Assembly (NCBI GenBank): GCA_029261995.1
Contig: JAJDAF010000017.1
Coordinates: 1-64,000, forward strand
Direction of reading: 5' to 3'
DNA length: 64,000 nt
Origin: Candidatus Zhuqueibacterota bacterium
GTDB lineage: Bacteria; Zhuqueibacterota; Zhuqueibacteria; Oceanimicrobiales; Oceanimicrobiaceae
The position numbers were made by a program, and so were the translations under genes. Shown piece by piece: positions 24,106-32,799 of this stretch. How positions within the stretch are numbered: position 1 is the first letter of the stretch; the number at the start of each line of letters is the position of its first letter. The notes below the pieces were generated by a model. It was given only the letters and a program-made list of their open reading frames with translations. It made no database searches and was not told where the DNA came from.

Positions 24106-26280
24106 ATGACCGGACGGAAATTAGTGAGTATGATAGTGTTATCTTTAGTAATCTGGCTTGGTGCCATCAAAGTTCTTTTTGGGCAAGAAGGCTATCCGTT
24201 AACCCCAATCTCCGGCGCCGATGGAGAATTTGAAGTCGTCACGATTGACAGCGCTACTTTATATCGTTCCACAGGCTCACCCGGCGCGTATGCGCTTTTC
24301 ATGTATTTCCGGTCGAATGTGGAAGTGCGATCGACAACGGTATACGTCGAGGTGACCTACAAAGACATTGGTACAGGCAGTCTTGGCATTCAATACAATG
24401 CCACAACCGACGACTACAAACTGGCCACGAACAAAGAATCGACGGATTTGCAGGACACGAAGGGGCGGCGCGTAGCTCTCTTTGAGCTTCCGAATGCCGA
24501 CTTCAGAAAGGCCCAAAACTTGAACACGGACTTGCGGATATTTTCGAGTGCGGATGTGCAAAAGCACATTGTCGCTGTGAATTTGTTTTTCGAGCCGCCG
24601 CCCGATCTTTTAACTGCGGAGCCATCATTTACAATGGATAGCCATACGGTCAGCACAACAGTCTTTCACTGGTACGTCCCCACAGCCGGGCAGCTCAGCG
24701 GCCCCTGGAAACCCATCGAAGGACGCGAGAACTGGACGGGTTTGCCAGCATGGTGGAAGTCGCAAATCAAACAAATGATGGCGGCAAATATCGATGTTCT
24801 CTGGGTTCACCTTATCAATCACAGCGAAGAAGTCAGAGTTAATCTATTCCAGGCCCTTGCCGAGATGCGCAGCGATGGCTACGATGTGCCCAAAGTAGCG
24901 CCATTTCTTGATCCACTTATCACCTGGCATGAACAGCCAAAAGTCGACTTGAGCACCATAGCAGGGAAGGATTCACTCGCGGCCCAGTACATCCGCTTTT
25001 TCAAACAGTATTTCAGCGTTAATACAGATGCGTTTGCCGACGATTACCTGGCGAAAATAGATGGGCGTCTTGTGCTGGACACCTGGCATGTGCATTTGCA
25101 TATGGACAATGTGGCATCCCTGCAGCGGCAGGAATTGGAAAGTCGATTGCAGGCGGCCTTTGCTGCTGAGCATCCTGTTTTTAATAACGGTGTTTACATG
25201 ATTACCACAGCCTTCAGTCCCCAAGTGTTTTCATTTGCAGATGAGCGGACAGTACAGTTTGAACTTAATGACTATTTTGTGGCCAATACACACGATGGTT
25301 TAAAAACCGTGCAACTAAAAGGGGGCTATTGGGACCAGAACGTGCGGACGCCTGGTGACTTCTTAGCCCGCGATGGAGGTGTGCATTTCAAAGAGGCGTG
25401 GGACCAGATCGACGAAACAGTGAACCGGGTTTATATTGAAAGCTGGAATGAATATGACGAGGGCACGGGTATTTATGCCGGGGATACCGGAGAGCCGTAC
25501 ATTCTTCCAGGCAGCAATAATACCAATAACGATGTCTGGTCGCGAACAAATGACCCTTACGAGTACATTCGCACGACAGCCCAGGGAGCCGCGAATTTTA
25601 ACGATACGGCGGAACATGACGCGAGAATTCTGCGGCACACAATACCAAACTCGATGCAGGCAGGTGAAGTGATTATGGCAAGTCTTGTGGTTCGTAATGA
25701 AGGCGATACGCAATGGAGTGATGGCGCCGGTTATCGTTTCGGTCAAAACGCCGCGGAGAATGATACACGTTTCATTGAAACTGATGTTCGGATTGACGAT
25801 GCGTACGATGAAATCCCGACATTTGGCGGCATTTTTCGCGGACGCCCGAAAGTCTTTTTTATCCGACTGCAAGCGCCTGAAACACCGGGCGTGTATGTCA
25901 CAAAATGGGGAATGCGGCAGGATGCGCTTGGGTGGTTTGGCCATGAATTGCAGGCAACAATTCAAGTTGACGCCACGACCGGGATAGCGGATGGACAAGG
26001 CGCAGCCACGTCACCGTCGGCTTTTGGCCTCTCGCAAAACTACCCCAATCCATTCAATCCTCAAACCACAATCCGCTACGAGCTGCCACAAACAAGCCCT
26101 GTAACGCTAAAAGTCTTCAATCTGCGCGGTCAGGAGGTGGCAACGCTTGTGCAAGGTGTAGAGGCAGGCGGGGCGCACGAAGTGGTTTTTGACGCTTCGA
26201 ATCTGGCAAGCGGGGTTTATGTGTACAAAATTGTCGCGAATGGCTTGCAACTTACACAAAAACTTCTTTTGTTAAAATAA
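24106..26280 (+). CDS. Large secreted protein, glycosidase-like, with NBR1-type Ig and sorting domains
   Basis: 724 aa. Signal peptide (residues 1-26, ending LFGQ); a beta domain (about 30-165); a TIM-barrel-like central domain (about 185-480) containing FHWYVP, a WWKSQIKQMMAANIDVLWVH segment and ESWNEYDEGTGIY, reminiscent of DUF5010 and GH71/GH99-type proteins; an NBR1-like Ig domain (about 510-625, VVRNEGDTQWSDGAGYRFG); and a C-terminal sorting module with NYPNPFNPQTT ending VYVYKIVANG. It is probably exported by the same route as the glycosidase at 13756. Enzymatic activity and substrate are inference. A GGAGG site precedes ATG 24106. Confidence 0.78.
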   Translation: MTGRKLVSMIVLSLVIWLGAIKVLFGQEGYPLTPISGADGEFEVVTIDSATLYRSTGSPGAYALFMYFRSNVEVRSTTVYVEVTYKDIGTGSLGIQYNATTDDYKLATNKESTDLQDTKGRRVALFELPNADFRKAQNLNTDLRIFSSADVQKHIVAVNLFFEPPPDLLTAEPSFTMDSHTVSTTVFHWYVPTAGQLSGPWKPIEGRENWTGLPAWWKSQIKQMMAANIDVLWVHLINHSEEVRVNLFQALAEMRSDGYDVPKVAPFLDPLITWHEQPKVDLSTIAGKDSLAAQYIRFFKQYFSVNTDAFADDYLAKIDGRLVLDTWHVHLHMDNVASLQRQELESRLQAAFAAEHPVFNNGVYMITTAFSPQVFSFADERTVQFELNDYFVANTHDGLKTVQLKGGYWDQNVRTPGDFLARDGGVHFKEAWDQIDETVNRVYIESWNEYDEGTGIYAGDTGEPYILPGSNNTNNDVWSRTNDPYEYIRTTAQGAANFNDTAEHDARILRHTIPNSMQAGEVIMASLVVRNEGDTQWSDGAGYRFGQNAAENDTRFIETDVRIDDAYDEIPTFGGIFRGRPKVFFIRLQAPETPGVYVTKWGMRQDALGWFGHELQATIQVDATTGIADGQGAATSPSAFGLSQNYPNPFNPQTTIRYELPQTSPVTLKVFNLRGQEVATLVQGVEAGGAHEVVFDASNLASGVYVYKIVANGLQLTQKLLLLK

Positions 26281-26358
26281 GCCGGTATGAAGGTGTGACT
26301 TTCTAGGGGAAATTCCTGGTTTTCTTTAGGGATGCAAAATGAAGGTTAAACGCTGCTT

Positions 26359-26396
26359 GCGCCGCATCGGGCTTACTCCTGTATGCGGCGCTTTTT
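26359..26396 (+). terminator. Rho-independent terminator
   Basis: GCGCCGCAT (26359-26367) pairs perfectly with ATGCGGCGC (26383-26391), followed by five T. It closes the transcript of the secreted protein gene ending at 26280. Confidence 0.9.
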
Positions 26397-26444
26397 CATA
26401 AGAGGAGCTGGGTTTCACAAAGCGTGCAGAAATGAGGAGGAACA

Positions 26445-27062
26445 ATGCTCGAAATCAACTTCATCAGTCTGATAGCCGCGATTGCCGCTGTCCTGCTGTT
26501 CGCGGGACTGAGTTTTTTCCTTGGCTTCTGGCTGCTTGGCATTCGAAGGTACTATCGACACGCCGAAGAACCTACCCTTGAGCGGATGCGCGAAGCCACC
26601 CGCTCATACTTGTGGCTTGGCACCTCAGCCCATTACGTCATCGGCCATGCCAAGATTCAGGACTTGATTCGGCAAGAGAAGAAACATGTGAGAATTCGAT
26701 TTGTGACCATCGATCCTGAATGTGATGACATCGTCGCGAAACATGCGAAGTGGCAGGGGGCGCTTACAGGTGACATCAAGCAGAGAATCGAGGCGAGCAA
26801 GAGTGCGATTGAATCATTGCGAGATAATGATCAGTGCAATATCGGCTGGATGGGCCAGGCGCAGTTGCCGGTGTTCAGGGTCGTGGTCATCGATGACGCC
26901 AAAATACTTGTCAGTTTTTATGAAAGAGGGAGGACAGGGCCAGAAAGCAAGCAGTTCGAACTCAAGGCCGACAGCCTGCTTGGCAGATGGTTTAAAGGCT
27001 ACTTCGAAAAAAGCTGGTGGATGACTGAAGAATATATGAAAAATCGGGGAGATTCAGGATGA
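26445..27062 (+). CDS. Membrane-anchored protein with PLD-like domain, unrecognised
   Basis: 205 aa. One or two N-terminal hydrophobic helices (residues 8-32) then a soluble domain. The soluble part (about 45-195) shows VRIRFVTIDPE, an acidic/basic helix and FRVVVIDDAKILVSFYERG, a pattern seen in degenerate phospholipase-D-fold domains that lack the HKD catalytic motif. I cannot assign a family. ATG 26445 has a strong GAGGAGG site. DUF4112 follows at 27117 on the same strand, so co-transcription is possible. Confidence 0.65.
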   Translation: MLEINFISLIAAIAAVLLFAGLSFFLGFWLLGIRRYYRHAEEPTLERMREATRSYLWLGTSAHYVIGHAKIQDLIRQEKKHVRIRFVTIDPECDDIVAKHAKWQGALTGDIKQRIEASKSAIESLRDNDQCNIGWMGQAQLPVFRVVVIDDAKILVSFYERGRTGPESKQFELKADSLLGRWFKGYFEKSWWMTEEYMKNRGDSG

Positions 27063-27116
27063 GGATGAGTACTGGTGGCCTGAGGCCAGGTATAATTTGA
27101 TTAAGAAGTGAGCAAA

Positions 27117-27587
27117 ATGGATTATTCCGAAGATCAGAAAGACATCAACGGTGAATATCTGGCGAAAAAACTGGCTTCGCTTAAGAGATTGGCCCATTGG
27201 CTTGATGAAAGCATAAAAATACCAGGAACCGAATCGAAAATTGGAATTGATGGCATAATAGGTTTGGTCCCGATTATTGGTGACATCACGACAGGCGGCT
27301 TGTCGGCTTATATTCTCTATCAGGCAACAAAATTCAATATCCCGAAGAAAACTCTCTTGAGAATGATATTGAATGTCACCGTGGATATGGGCATCGGTTT
27401 CGTTCCAATACTTGGAGATCTGTTCGATTTCTACTGGAAAGCAAACTTGGCAAACATCAATTTGTTGATTTCTCATATGGAAAGTGAGATGGCGAATCAT
27501 GAAATGGAGCGTAAATTCAGCAGGAAATCAGAACTGAGTGGCAGTAACAAGGGAATCATCAATGAAAATGATCGTAAAGCCCAATAG
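27117..27587 (+). CDS. DUF4112 membrane protein
   Basis: 156 aa from ATG 27117 (GTG 27108 is an alternative). The DUF4112 pattern is clear: LDESIKIPGTESKIGIDGIIGLVP at about residues 34-57, two hydrophobic segments, and the repeated PIIGDITTGG and PILGDLFDFYWKANLAN signatures. It is a small inner-membrane protein of unknown function. The charged C-terminus overlaps the start of the DinB gene by about 26 bases, indicating translational coupling. Confidence 0.88.
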   Translation: MDYSEDQKDINGEYLAKKLASLKRLAHWLDESIKIPGTESKIGIDGIIGLVPIIGDITTGGLSAYILYQATKFNIPKKTLLRMILNVTVDMGIGFVPILGDLFDFYWKANLANINLLISHMESEMANHEMERKFSRKSELSGSNKGIINENDRKAQ

Positions 27588-28083
27588 TGATGAATTCGCT
27601 CCCTACGCAACAATGTACAATGACTTGCTACCGGACGATGGTCTTGTACTAAAACATTTGAAAGACAATTTTGAGGAAATCAGAAGCCTTGTCGCTGCAT
27701 TACCTGAAGCGAGACTGACCTATCGTTACGCTGAAGGCAAGTGGACCATCAAGGAAATATTGGTTCACGTTATCGATGATGAGCGAATCTATGCTTATCG
27801 CACATTGCGTTTTGCCAGGAACGACAACACTGAGTTACCCGGTTTTGAGCAAGATGAATATACAGATTACTCCCGGGCAAATGAGCGTGACCTTGAAAAC
27901 ATTCTTTGCGAATATGAAGCTGTGCGCCGTTCAACCATTGCCATGTTTAACGGATTCGACGATGAAGCTTTTACCAGAGCAGGGATTGCCAGCGGAAATA
28001 TTATGAGTGTTCGCGCCGCCGCTTATCATATTGCCGGTCACGAACGGCATCATTTTAATCTCATAAAGAGCAGTTATTTATGA
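27562..28083 (+). CDS. DinB-family protein
   Basis: 173 aa from ATG 27562 (ATG 27568 is also possible). The DinB four-helix fold is indicated by KWTIKEILVHVIDDERIYAYR (first metal-binding His in LVHV) and the late YHIAGHERHHFNLI block that supplies further His ligands. DinB/YfiT-type proteins are metal-dependent, often thiol transferases (mycothiol or bacillithiol type) or of unknown role; nothing here fixes the substrate. It overlaps the DUF4112 gene and is followed by repeat R4. Confidence 0.88.
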   Translation: MKMIVKPNSDEFAPYATMYNDLLPDDGLVLKHLKDNFEEIRSLVAALPEARLTYRYAEGKWTIKEILVHVIDDERIYAYRTLRFARNDNTELPGFEQDEYTDYSRANERDLENILCEYEAVRRSTIAMFNGFDDEAFTRAGIASGNIMSVRAAAYHIAGHERHHFNLIKSSYL

Positions 28084-28100
28084 TGGTCGCGACACCAAGC

Positions 28101-28304
28101 TATGCTCGCGCTAGAGTTGCAGCCATCGCGCCCGGTCCGGCGGTTGAGAGTTCGAGCCAGTTGAGACTGGTCGTAGCGTCTTGATTCAGTGGAGGCATCG
28201 AATACCGTTACGGTCAACTTGAACGAGGGAAGTACCTATGTCATTTTCGAATATGCCGCTCTCAGCCCTTGTTGCGATAGGGTTTGGATGCGCCATTTTT
28301 CTGT
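28101..28304 (+). repeat. R4, intact copy: leader and start of the reductive-dehalogenase-like gene
   Basis: The source-like copy of 6441-6644, in the same orientation and with no gaps. It includes GTTGCAGCCATCGCGCCCGG, the GAACGAGGGAAG ribosome-site region and the first 22 codons of the gene at 28238. Confidence 0.9.
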
Positions 28305-29620
28305 TTATGCTTTACTTTGCCTTGGTGTCACGGCGGGAAGAGGAGCCGCTTGCCACCAGACGAGCCTTGACGCTGGCCTTCTGGTTGCCTGTTCCCTATC
28401 TTGCTGCCGGCTCAATTGACTTTGAGTACCGGGAGGCGGTTTGTTTCGTACTCTTGAGTCTTGCGGTGCTCCTGCCGGTTTTATTACTGCTGCCGATTGG
28501 CAATAGGTTTGAGCAGGAAAACTCCCTTCCAAAGACACGCATTGATGAAAGAGATATCATGTTCTCCCGCAATCTCTTGAAAGCAAATTCAGACCGGTAC
28601 AATGAATATTATGAGCGGCACCCGGAGCGCAAGGCCATGGACGACCAGTTCAGGAGCTATCCCGGTCTTGCACAGGAAGGATCCGCGTTTTACGATCCCA
28701 TTACAGCGGCGACAGCGATTGCCAGCTTTAAAACAGTAGCCGCCTTCCACAAAATGCTCGACGATGAGCAGTTGCCGGCGCCTGCGCAACAGGTTGAGCC
28801 GACCGACATGACACATTTCATAAAAAGATGGCTCAAAATGTTGGGCGCAGTTTCCGTTGGCGTCACTGAGTTACGGGACTACCACCTGTACTCAACAATT
28901 GGTCGCGGCGAACGATATGGAGAACCGGTTGAGCTAGACCATAAGTATGCTATTGCACTAACGGTTGAGATGGATAAATATCTGTTGGACCGGGCGCCCA
29001 AAGGACCGACAATTATGGAGTCGGCGCAGCAATATCTGAATTCCGGTGTTATAGCAGTGCAGTTGGCAGAGTTCATTCGCAAGCTCGGCTATTCCACCCG
29101 GGCTCACATTGATGGTAGCTACCGCGTTGTGTGCCCATTGGTAGCGCGTGATGCCGGCTTGGGCGAAATCGGCCGGATGGGTTTGTTGATGACCCCGGAG
29201 TTGGGGCCACGTGTGCGTCTGGCTGTCGTGACAACGGATTTGCCGCTGGTTGTTGACAATAGGAACCAGGACCACTCCATGATCGACTTCTGCACTCAGT
29301 GTAAAAAGTGTGCTGATGCATGCCCAAGCAATGCCATTTCCTTTCAAGATCAAGTAACGATTGATGGCGCTTTGCGCTGGCAAATCGACTCGGAAGCTTG
29401 TTTTACGCTTTGGTGCAAAATCGGCACGGACTGCGCTCGGTGCATGAGCGTCTGCCCATATTCCCACCCAAATACAGCCCTGCACAACATGGTACGATTC
29501 GGTCTGAAGCGGTCCCGGCCATTCCGCCAATTAGCTCTGAAATTGGATGATTTTTTTTATGGCCGACAGCCTGCGCCACTGGAGCTTCCGGACTGGATGA
29601 AGGGTCTTGCGGACAGTTAG
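28238..29620 (+). CDS. Membrane-anchored reductive-dehalogenase-like iron-sulfur protein
   Basis: 460 aa. Three N-terminal hydrophobic helices (about residues 9-31, 44-64, 70-90) form a membrane anchor; there is no Tat signal. The central part (about 150-340) resembles the cobalamin-binding domain of reductive dehalogenase/epoxyqueuosine reductase-type proteins (VARDAGLGEIGRMGLLMTPELGPRVRLAVVTTDLP). Two 4Fe-4S clusters are supplied by CTQCKKCADACP (about 352-363) and by CTLWCK plus CARCMSVCPYSHP (about 392-415). It would reduce a halogenated or other organic substrate with electrons from the quinone pool; the substrate is unknown. Classical RdhA has a separate RdhB anchor, here apparently fused. 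Confidence 0.85.
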   Translation: MSFSNMPLSALVAIGFGCAIFLFMLYFALVSRREEEPLATRRALTLAFWLPVPYLAAGSIDFEYREAVCFVLLSLAVLLPVLLLLPIGNRFEQENSLPKTRIDERDIMFSRNLLKANSDRYNEYYERHPERKAMDDQFRSYPGLAQEGSAFYDPITAATAIASFKTVAAFHKMLDDEQLPAPAQQVEPTDMTHFIKRWLKMLGAVSVGVTELRDYHLYSTIGRGERYGEPVELDHKYAIALTVEMDKYLLDRAPKGPTIMESAQQYLNSGVIAVQLAEFIRKLGYSTRAHIDGSYRVVCPLVARDAGLGEIGRMGLLMTPELGPRVRLAVVTTDLPLVVDNRNQDHSMIDFCTQCKKCADACPSNAISFQDQVTIDGALRWQIDSEACFTLWCKIGTDCARCMSVCPYSHPNTALHNMVRFGLKRSRPFRQLALKLDDFFYGRQPAPLELPDWMKGLADS

Positions 29621-29689
29621 AAGCTGGATTTATTCGTGAGCACGCTCTCGCCTGATTTGCGTCGCCATGTCAAAAAGAAAATATGAGTC

Positions 29690-30208
29690 ATGAGAATAAG
29701 CGAATTGAAAAGAAACCTCAACGAGTCTACAAAAGAGCAGCTAGTAAAAGATATCGTTGATCTGTTCAAGAAGAATGAATTTGTAAAAGATTACTACAAG
29801 TCTAAGTACGGTGATGATAATAGTTTGTCAGTCTTTATCAAGCACAAGGACATAATCGAGAACGAGTTTTTTCCTGAAAATGGGTTTGGGGACGCTCGGT
29901 TGTCAGTAGCCAAAAAGGCTATTACTGAATTCAAGAAAATCTGTAGTGAGAAGGCGCTGATAGCAGAACTAATGGTTTTCTACGTAGAAAATGGCGTTAA
30001 GTATACTGACTGTTACGGTGACATAAATGAGCAATTCTATCTAAGCATGGAAGGCATGTATGAGCGCGCTCTCAAACTCATAACCGATAACGGTTTGGCA
30101 GATTCATTCAATGAACGCTGCTTAGAGATCGTACACGATACCGCAGATATGGGGTGGGGGTTTCATGGTCAGCTGTGTGAAATATACTACAGCTATATTG
30201 AGGAGTAA
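29690..30208 (+). CDS. DUF6155-like protein
   Basis: 172 aa, AT-rich, soluble and helical. The N-terminus (ISELKRNLNESTKEQLVKDI) followed by a KDYYKSKYG block resembles DUF6155 proteins, whose function is unknown; they are small alpha-helical proteins. No catalytic motif or membrane segment. ATG 29690 lacks a strong ribosome site. The gap that follows (30209-30393) is non-coding and lies between this gene and the convergent peptidase; no clear terminator was found. Confidence 0.7.
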   Translation: MRISELKRNLNESTKEQLVKDIVDLFKKNEFVKDYYKSKYGDDNSLSVFIKHKDIIENEFFPENGFGDARLSVAKKAITEFKKICSEKALIAELMVFYVENGVKYTDCYGDINEQFYLSMEGMYERALKLITDNGLADSFNERCLEIVHDTADMGWGFHGQLCEIYYSYIEE

Positions 30209-30393
30209 CAGGCACAAGAAAGCCAATCAACTCGGACACTCCTACGGCGGTTCGTTTATTGGCGGCATTAGCATTCTCTATTTGCTTCAGCTCTTATCCT
30301 GATTGACAGGTCGAAACTGACCTGGGCAGTAAATGGCTATTGCTCCCTCTTTACAGCAGCTCAAGGGTGGACACTAAATTTCGAATCGTCCAC

Positions 30394-32520
30394 TTAATCC
30401 GTCCCCGACCCAGTCGGCACCAGCGTTCGGGTTTTCTGAATGGCTGAGTCCAGTACATTCATCAGAACTTGCAACTCCTGGTTCGCCGCCTGCCAATCTT
30501 CCTTTTCCGCGGGCTCCGCGATGCCAGCCAGCGGCTTGGCCGCATAACCGGTGTAAGTACCAGGTGCATAAATCCGATGCTTAAACCATTCCCTACCAGG
30601 CAGGCCTTTGGGGTTGGTCAATGCACGTTCCAGGGTCAGCAGCGTGCTGTTTAAGGACTCGTAATTATGCTCTGCATCCAGCGACGAGACGATCTGAGTG
30701 TTCAATTCCTCGCACGCTGTTTTCCAATCCGCGACTTTTGCCCGCAGGTTGGTGAAGTCCAGTTCGACTGAAGTGAACTTGTCCTGCAAAGATTTCTCCA
30801 GGTCATCGATGTGTTTTTCGATTGCGGTGGCGTAGTTGGCGTAATCGAATGGCAGAATGTCTGCCTGCGCAACCCGCAATACCATGACGCCGCCGATTTT
30901 CGACATGGTTTCGTGGTATTTGAAGGTTGGGTCGCCCCAGCTTTTCATCCAGAAAAAGTTGTCCAGGATGGAGTGGTAAACGCCGTACCGGCCGCGAAAG
31001 CCCATGCTGACCGATGGAATGCCTGCATGCTGCAAAAACGCCGTGTAGTCGGAGCCGCTGCCCAGCCGTCCAACGCGTGCTTTGGCGGTGTCAGGCAGAG
31101 TTTCTCCGGCTTTTTTGTAGGCTTTCTTGTTGTCTCTTGCCCACCAGCGTTCGAACACGGACTTGCCTGTGGTTGGATCTTCGATTCCCTTCACCACCTC
31201 CTGAACGAACCCGTCGAGGGACGGCACTGCGCCGGCGCCAAACTTTTCCCCGGAAACCGCGGCATCGATGTTCAGATAAAGCACCGCGTTTTCCACCAAG
31301 CGCTGTTTGTGCTCCTCAACCCATTCCGTAGAGCCGATCAACCCGTACTCTTCGGCATCCCAGTGGCCAATCACGATTGAGCGTCTGGGCTGCCAGCCGG
31401 TTTTTACCAACTCCGCGAGCGCACGACCGATTTCCATCACCACTGCCGTGCCGCTGTTTGGATCGACTGCACCATGCACCCAGGCATCATGGTGGTTGCC
31501 AATGATGATTTCTTTGTCCGGTTGCTCGCTACCGGGGATGCGGGCAATGACGTTGTAAATGGGCCGAACCTGGTAGTCCATATCCAGCTTCAAACGTACC
31601 TGTGCCGGGCCGGGGCCCACGTGGTAGCGAAACGGCAGGGCGCCCTGCCAGCCGTTTGGCACTTCCGGTCCGGCAAGGTTTTCGAGCATGAGGCGTGCCT
31701 GGCCGTAAGAAATCGGCGTTGTCGGTATCCGGGGCATGTTTTCGGCTTGCGCCGGACTCAGGCGTTTGGCGTTTTTCGTGGCGGCGAAACCCGGGGTCAG
31801 GGGATCACCGGCATATTTAAAAATGTACAACAGGCTGCCGCGTTGCACTGCATCTTCGTGGCGCATGGGCCCGAAGGGGTAGGGGTCGCCATTTCTAAAG
31901 CCGTCATCTTCGGGATCTGAGTAGATGATGAGTCCGATGGCGCCGTGCTCCTCAGCCAGCTTTGCCTTGACACCGCGAAAACTGCCGCCGTAACGAACCA
32001 GCGCGATTCTGCCTTTCGCATCCACGCCGAGTTCTTCAAGAGCGTCATAGTCATCCCGCAAGCCCCGGTTGACATAGACCACCTGTGCAGTAACATCCCC
32101 GGAAGGCGAGTAAGCGTTAAAAGGCATGACCGCGCGCTCATCGAAAGAGTCTTTGTCATGCGGCCAGACAGGCTCCTGCAGGTTGAGTCGAATCGAGTCT
32201 GGCTGCAACAGCGTGAGCTCCACAGCGTTGGGGTAGGGCAGGTAGGCCTCGTACTCCACAAGTTCAGACTGCAGTCCCCATTCCTGGTATTTGGCATTGA
32301 TGTACTCGGCCACCTGTTTGCTGGCCGGGCTGCCCGCAATATGTGGGTCCTCGGTCAGTTGCAGCAGGTAGCGTTCCAGGTTTTCGGCAGAGGGGATGTT
32401 CAGATATTGCTGTTCGAGTGAGAGTTGAGCAGCCTGCGAGTCTTTGGCAAATCCGGAAATTGTTTGCGCTGATGCCGCCTGAGCGCACAGCATGACCATG
32501 GCTACGAGGGTTGTCCGCAT
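30394..32520 (-). CDS. M28-family exopeptidase, glutamate carboxypeptidase II type
   Basis: 708 aa with a signal peptide (residues 1-19, AASAQ). The order is that of glutamate carboxypeptidase II: a PA domain (about 120-270, GRIALVRYGGSFRG), an M28 zinc peptidase domain with HHDAWVHGAVDPNSGTA (first ligands His and Asp), WDAEEYGLIGS (catalytic Glu and ligand Glu) and SVYHS-like YHSILDN, then a TFR-type dimerisation domain (about 580-700). It should release C-terminal residues from peptides outside the cytoplasm. It is divergently transcribed from the TetR regulator; sharing the intergenic region allows common control, but no second operator was seen. Confidence 0.93.
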   Translation of the reverse strand: MRTTLVAMVMLCAQAASAQTISGFAKDSQAAQLSLEQQYLNIPSAENLERYLLQLTEDPHIAGSPASKQVAEYINAKYQEWGLQSELVEYEAYLPYPNAVELTLLQPDSIRLNLQEPVWPHDKDSFDERAVMPFNAYSPSGDVTAQVVYVNRGLRDDYDALEELGVDAKGRIALVRYGGSFRGVKAKLAEEHGAIGLIIYSDPEDDGFRNGDPYPFGPMRHEDAVQRGSLLYIFKYAGDPLTPGFAATKNAKRLSPAQAENMPRIPTTPISYGQARLMLENLAGPEVPNGWQGALPFRYHVGPGPAQVRLKLDMDYQVRPIYNVIARIPGSEQPDKEIIIGNHHDAWVHGAVDPNSGTAVVMEIGRALAELVKTGWQPRRSIVIGHWDAEEYGLIGSTEWVEEHKQRLVENAVLYLNIDAAVSGEKFGAGAVPSLDGFVQEVVKGIEDPTTGKSVFERWWARDNKKAYKKAGETLPDTAKARVGRLGSGSDYTAFLQHAGIPSVSMGFRGRYGVYHSILDNFFWMKSWGDPTFKYHETMSKIGGVMVLRVAQADILPFDYANYATAIEKHIDDLEKSLQDKFTSVELDFTNLRAKVADWKTACEELNTQIVSSLDAEHNYESLNSTLLTLERALTNPKGLPGREWFKHRIYAPGTYTGYAAKPLAGIAEPAEKEDWQAANQELQVLMNVLDSAIQKTRTLVPTGSGTD

Positions 32521-32672
32521 TTTGTCTCCTAAGGGCAGTTGGGGAATTACGTGTTAGGCAGATTCATGAATACGGATAGGCACGCTAAAAGTCAAAGGAA
32601 AAAATCCCGATGGAGTCTCGCAGCCACCGTATCTTGTGGGACCCCGGCTCGGACATATTGCTCAAAAATAAC

Positions 32673-32700
32673 TTGACAATGAATCCAACCTTTCTATCTT
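32673..32700 (+). promoter_or_regulatory. Promoter of the fatty-acid oxidation operon
   Basis: TTGACA (32673-32678), a 16-base spacer and TATCTT (32695-32700). It stands ten bases upstream of the FadR-type operator, so a bound repressor would cover the transcription start. Confidence 0.7.
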
Positions 32701-32709
32701 AGAGAACGT

Positions 32710-32733
32710 AAATGAATGAATGCTCATTCATTT
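32710..32733. promoter_or_regulatory. FadR/TetR-type operator
   Basis: AAATGAATGA (32710-32719), four bases, TCATTCATTT (32724-32733): a perfect 10-4-10 inverted repeat that contains the TGAATGA-N4-TCATTCA operator of Gram-positive-type FadR (TetR family) repressors. It overlaps the ATG at 32716, an argument that translation begins further downstream. Confidence 0.88.
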
Positions 32734-32799
32734 TTTTGGGAATGCGAATCCCCTCCACAGTGTTTCATCCGACAGAAGTTCACACGACGGACTGCTGAT

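Noticed and set aside
32553-32559. GTTAGGC core near the peptidase start as another integron site
   Set aside because: No complementary TAAC arm is found nearby; a lone heptamer is expected by chance.
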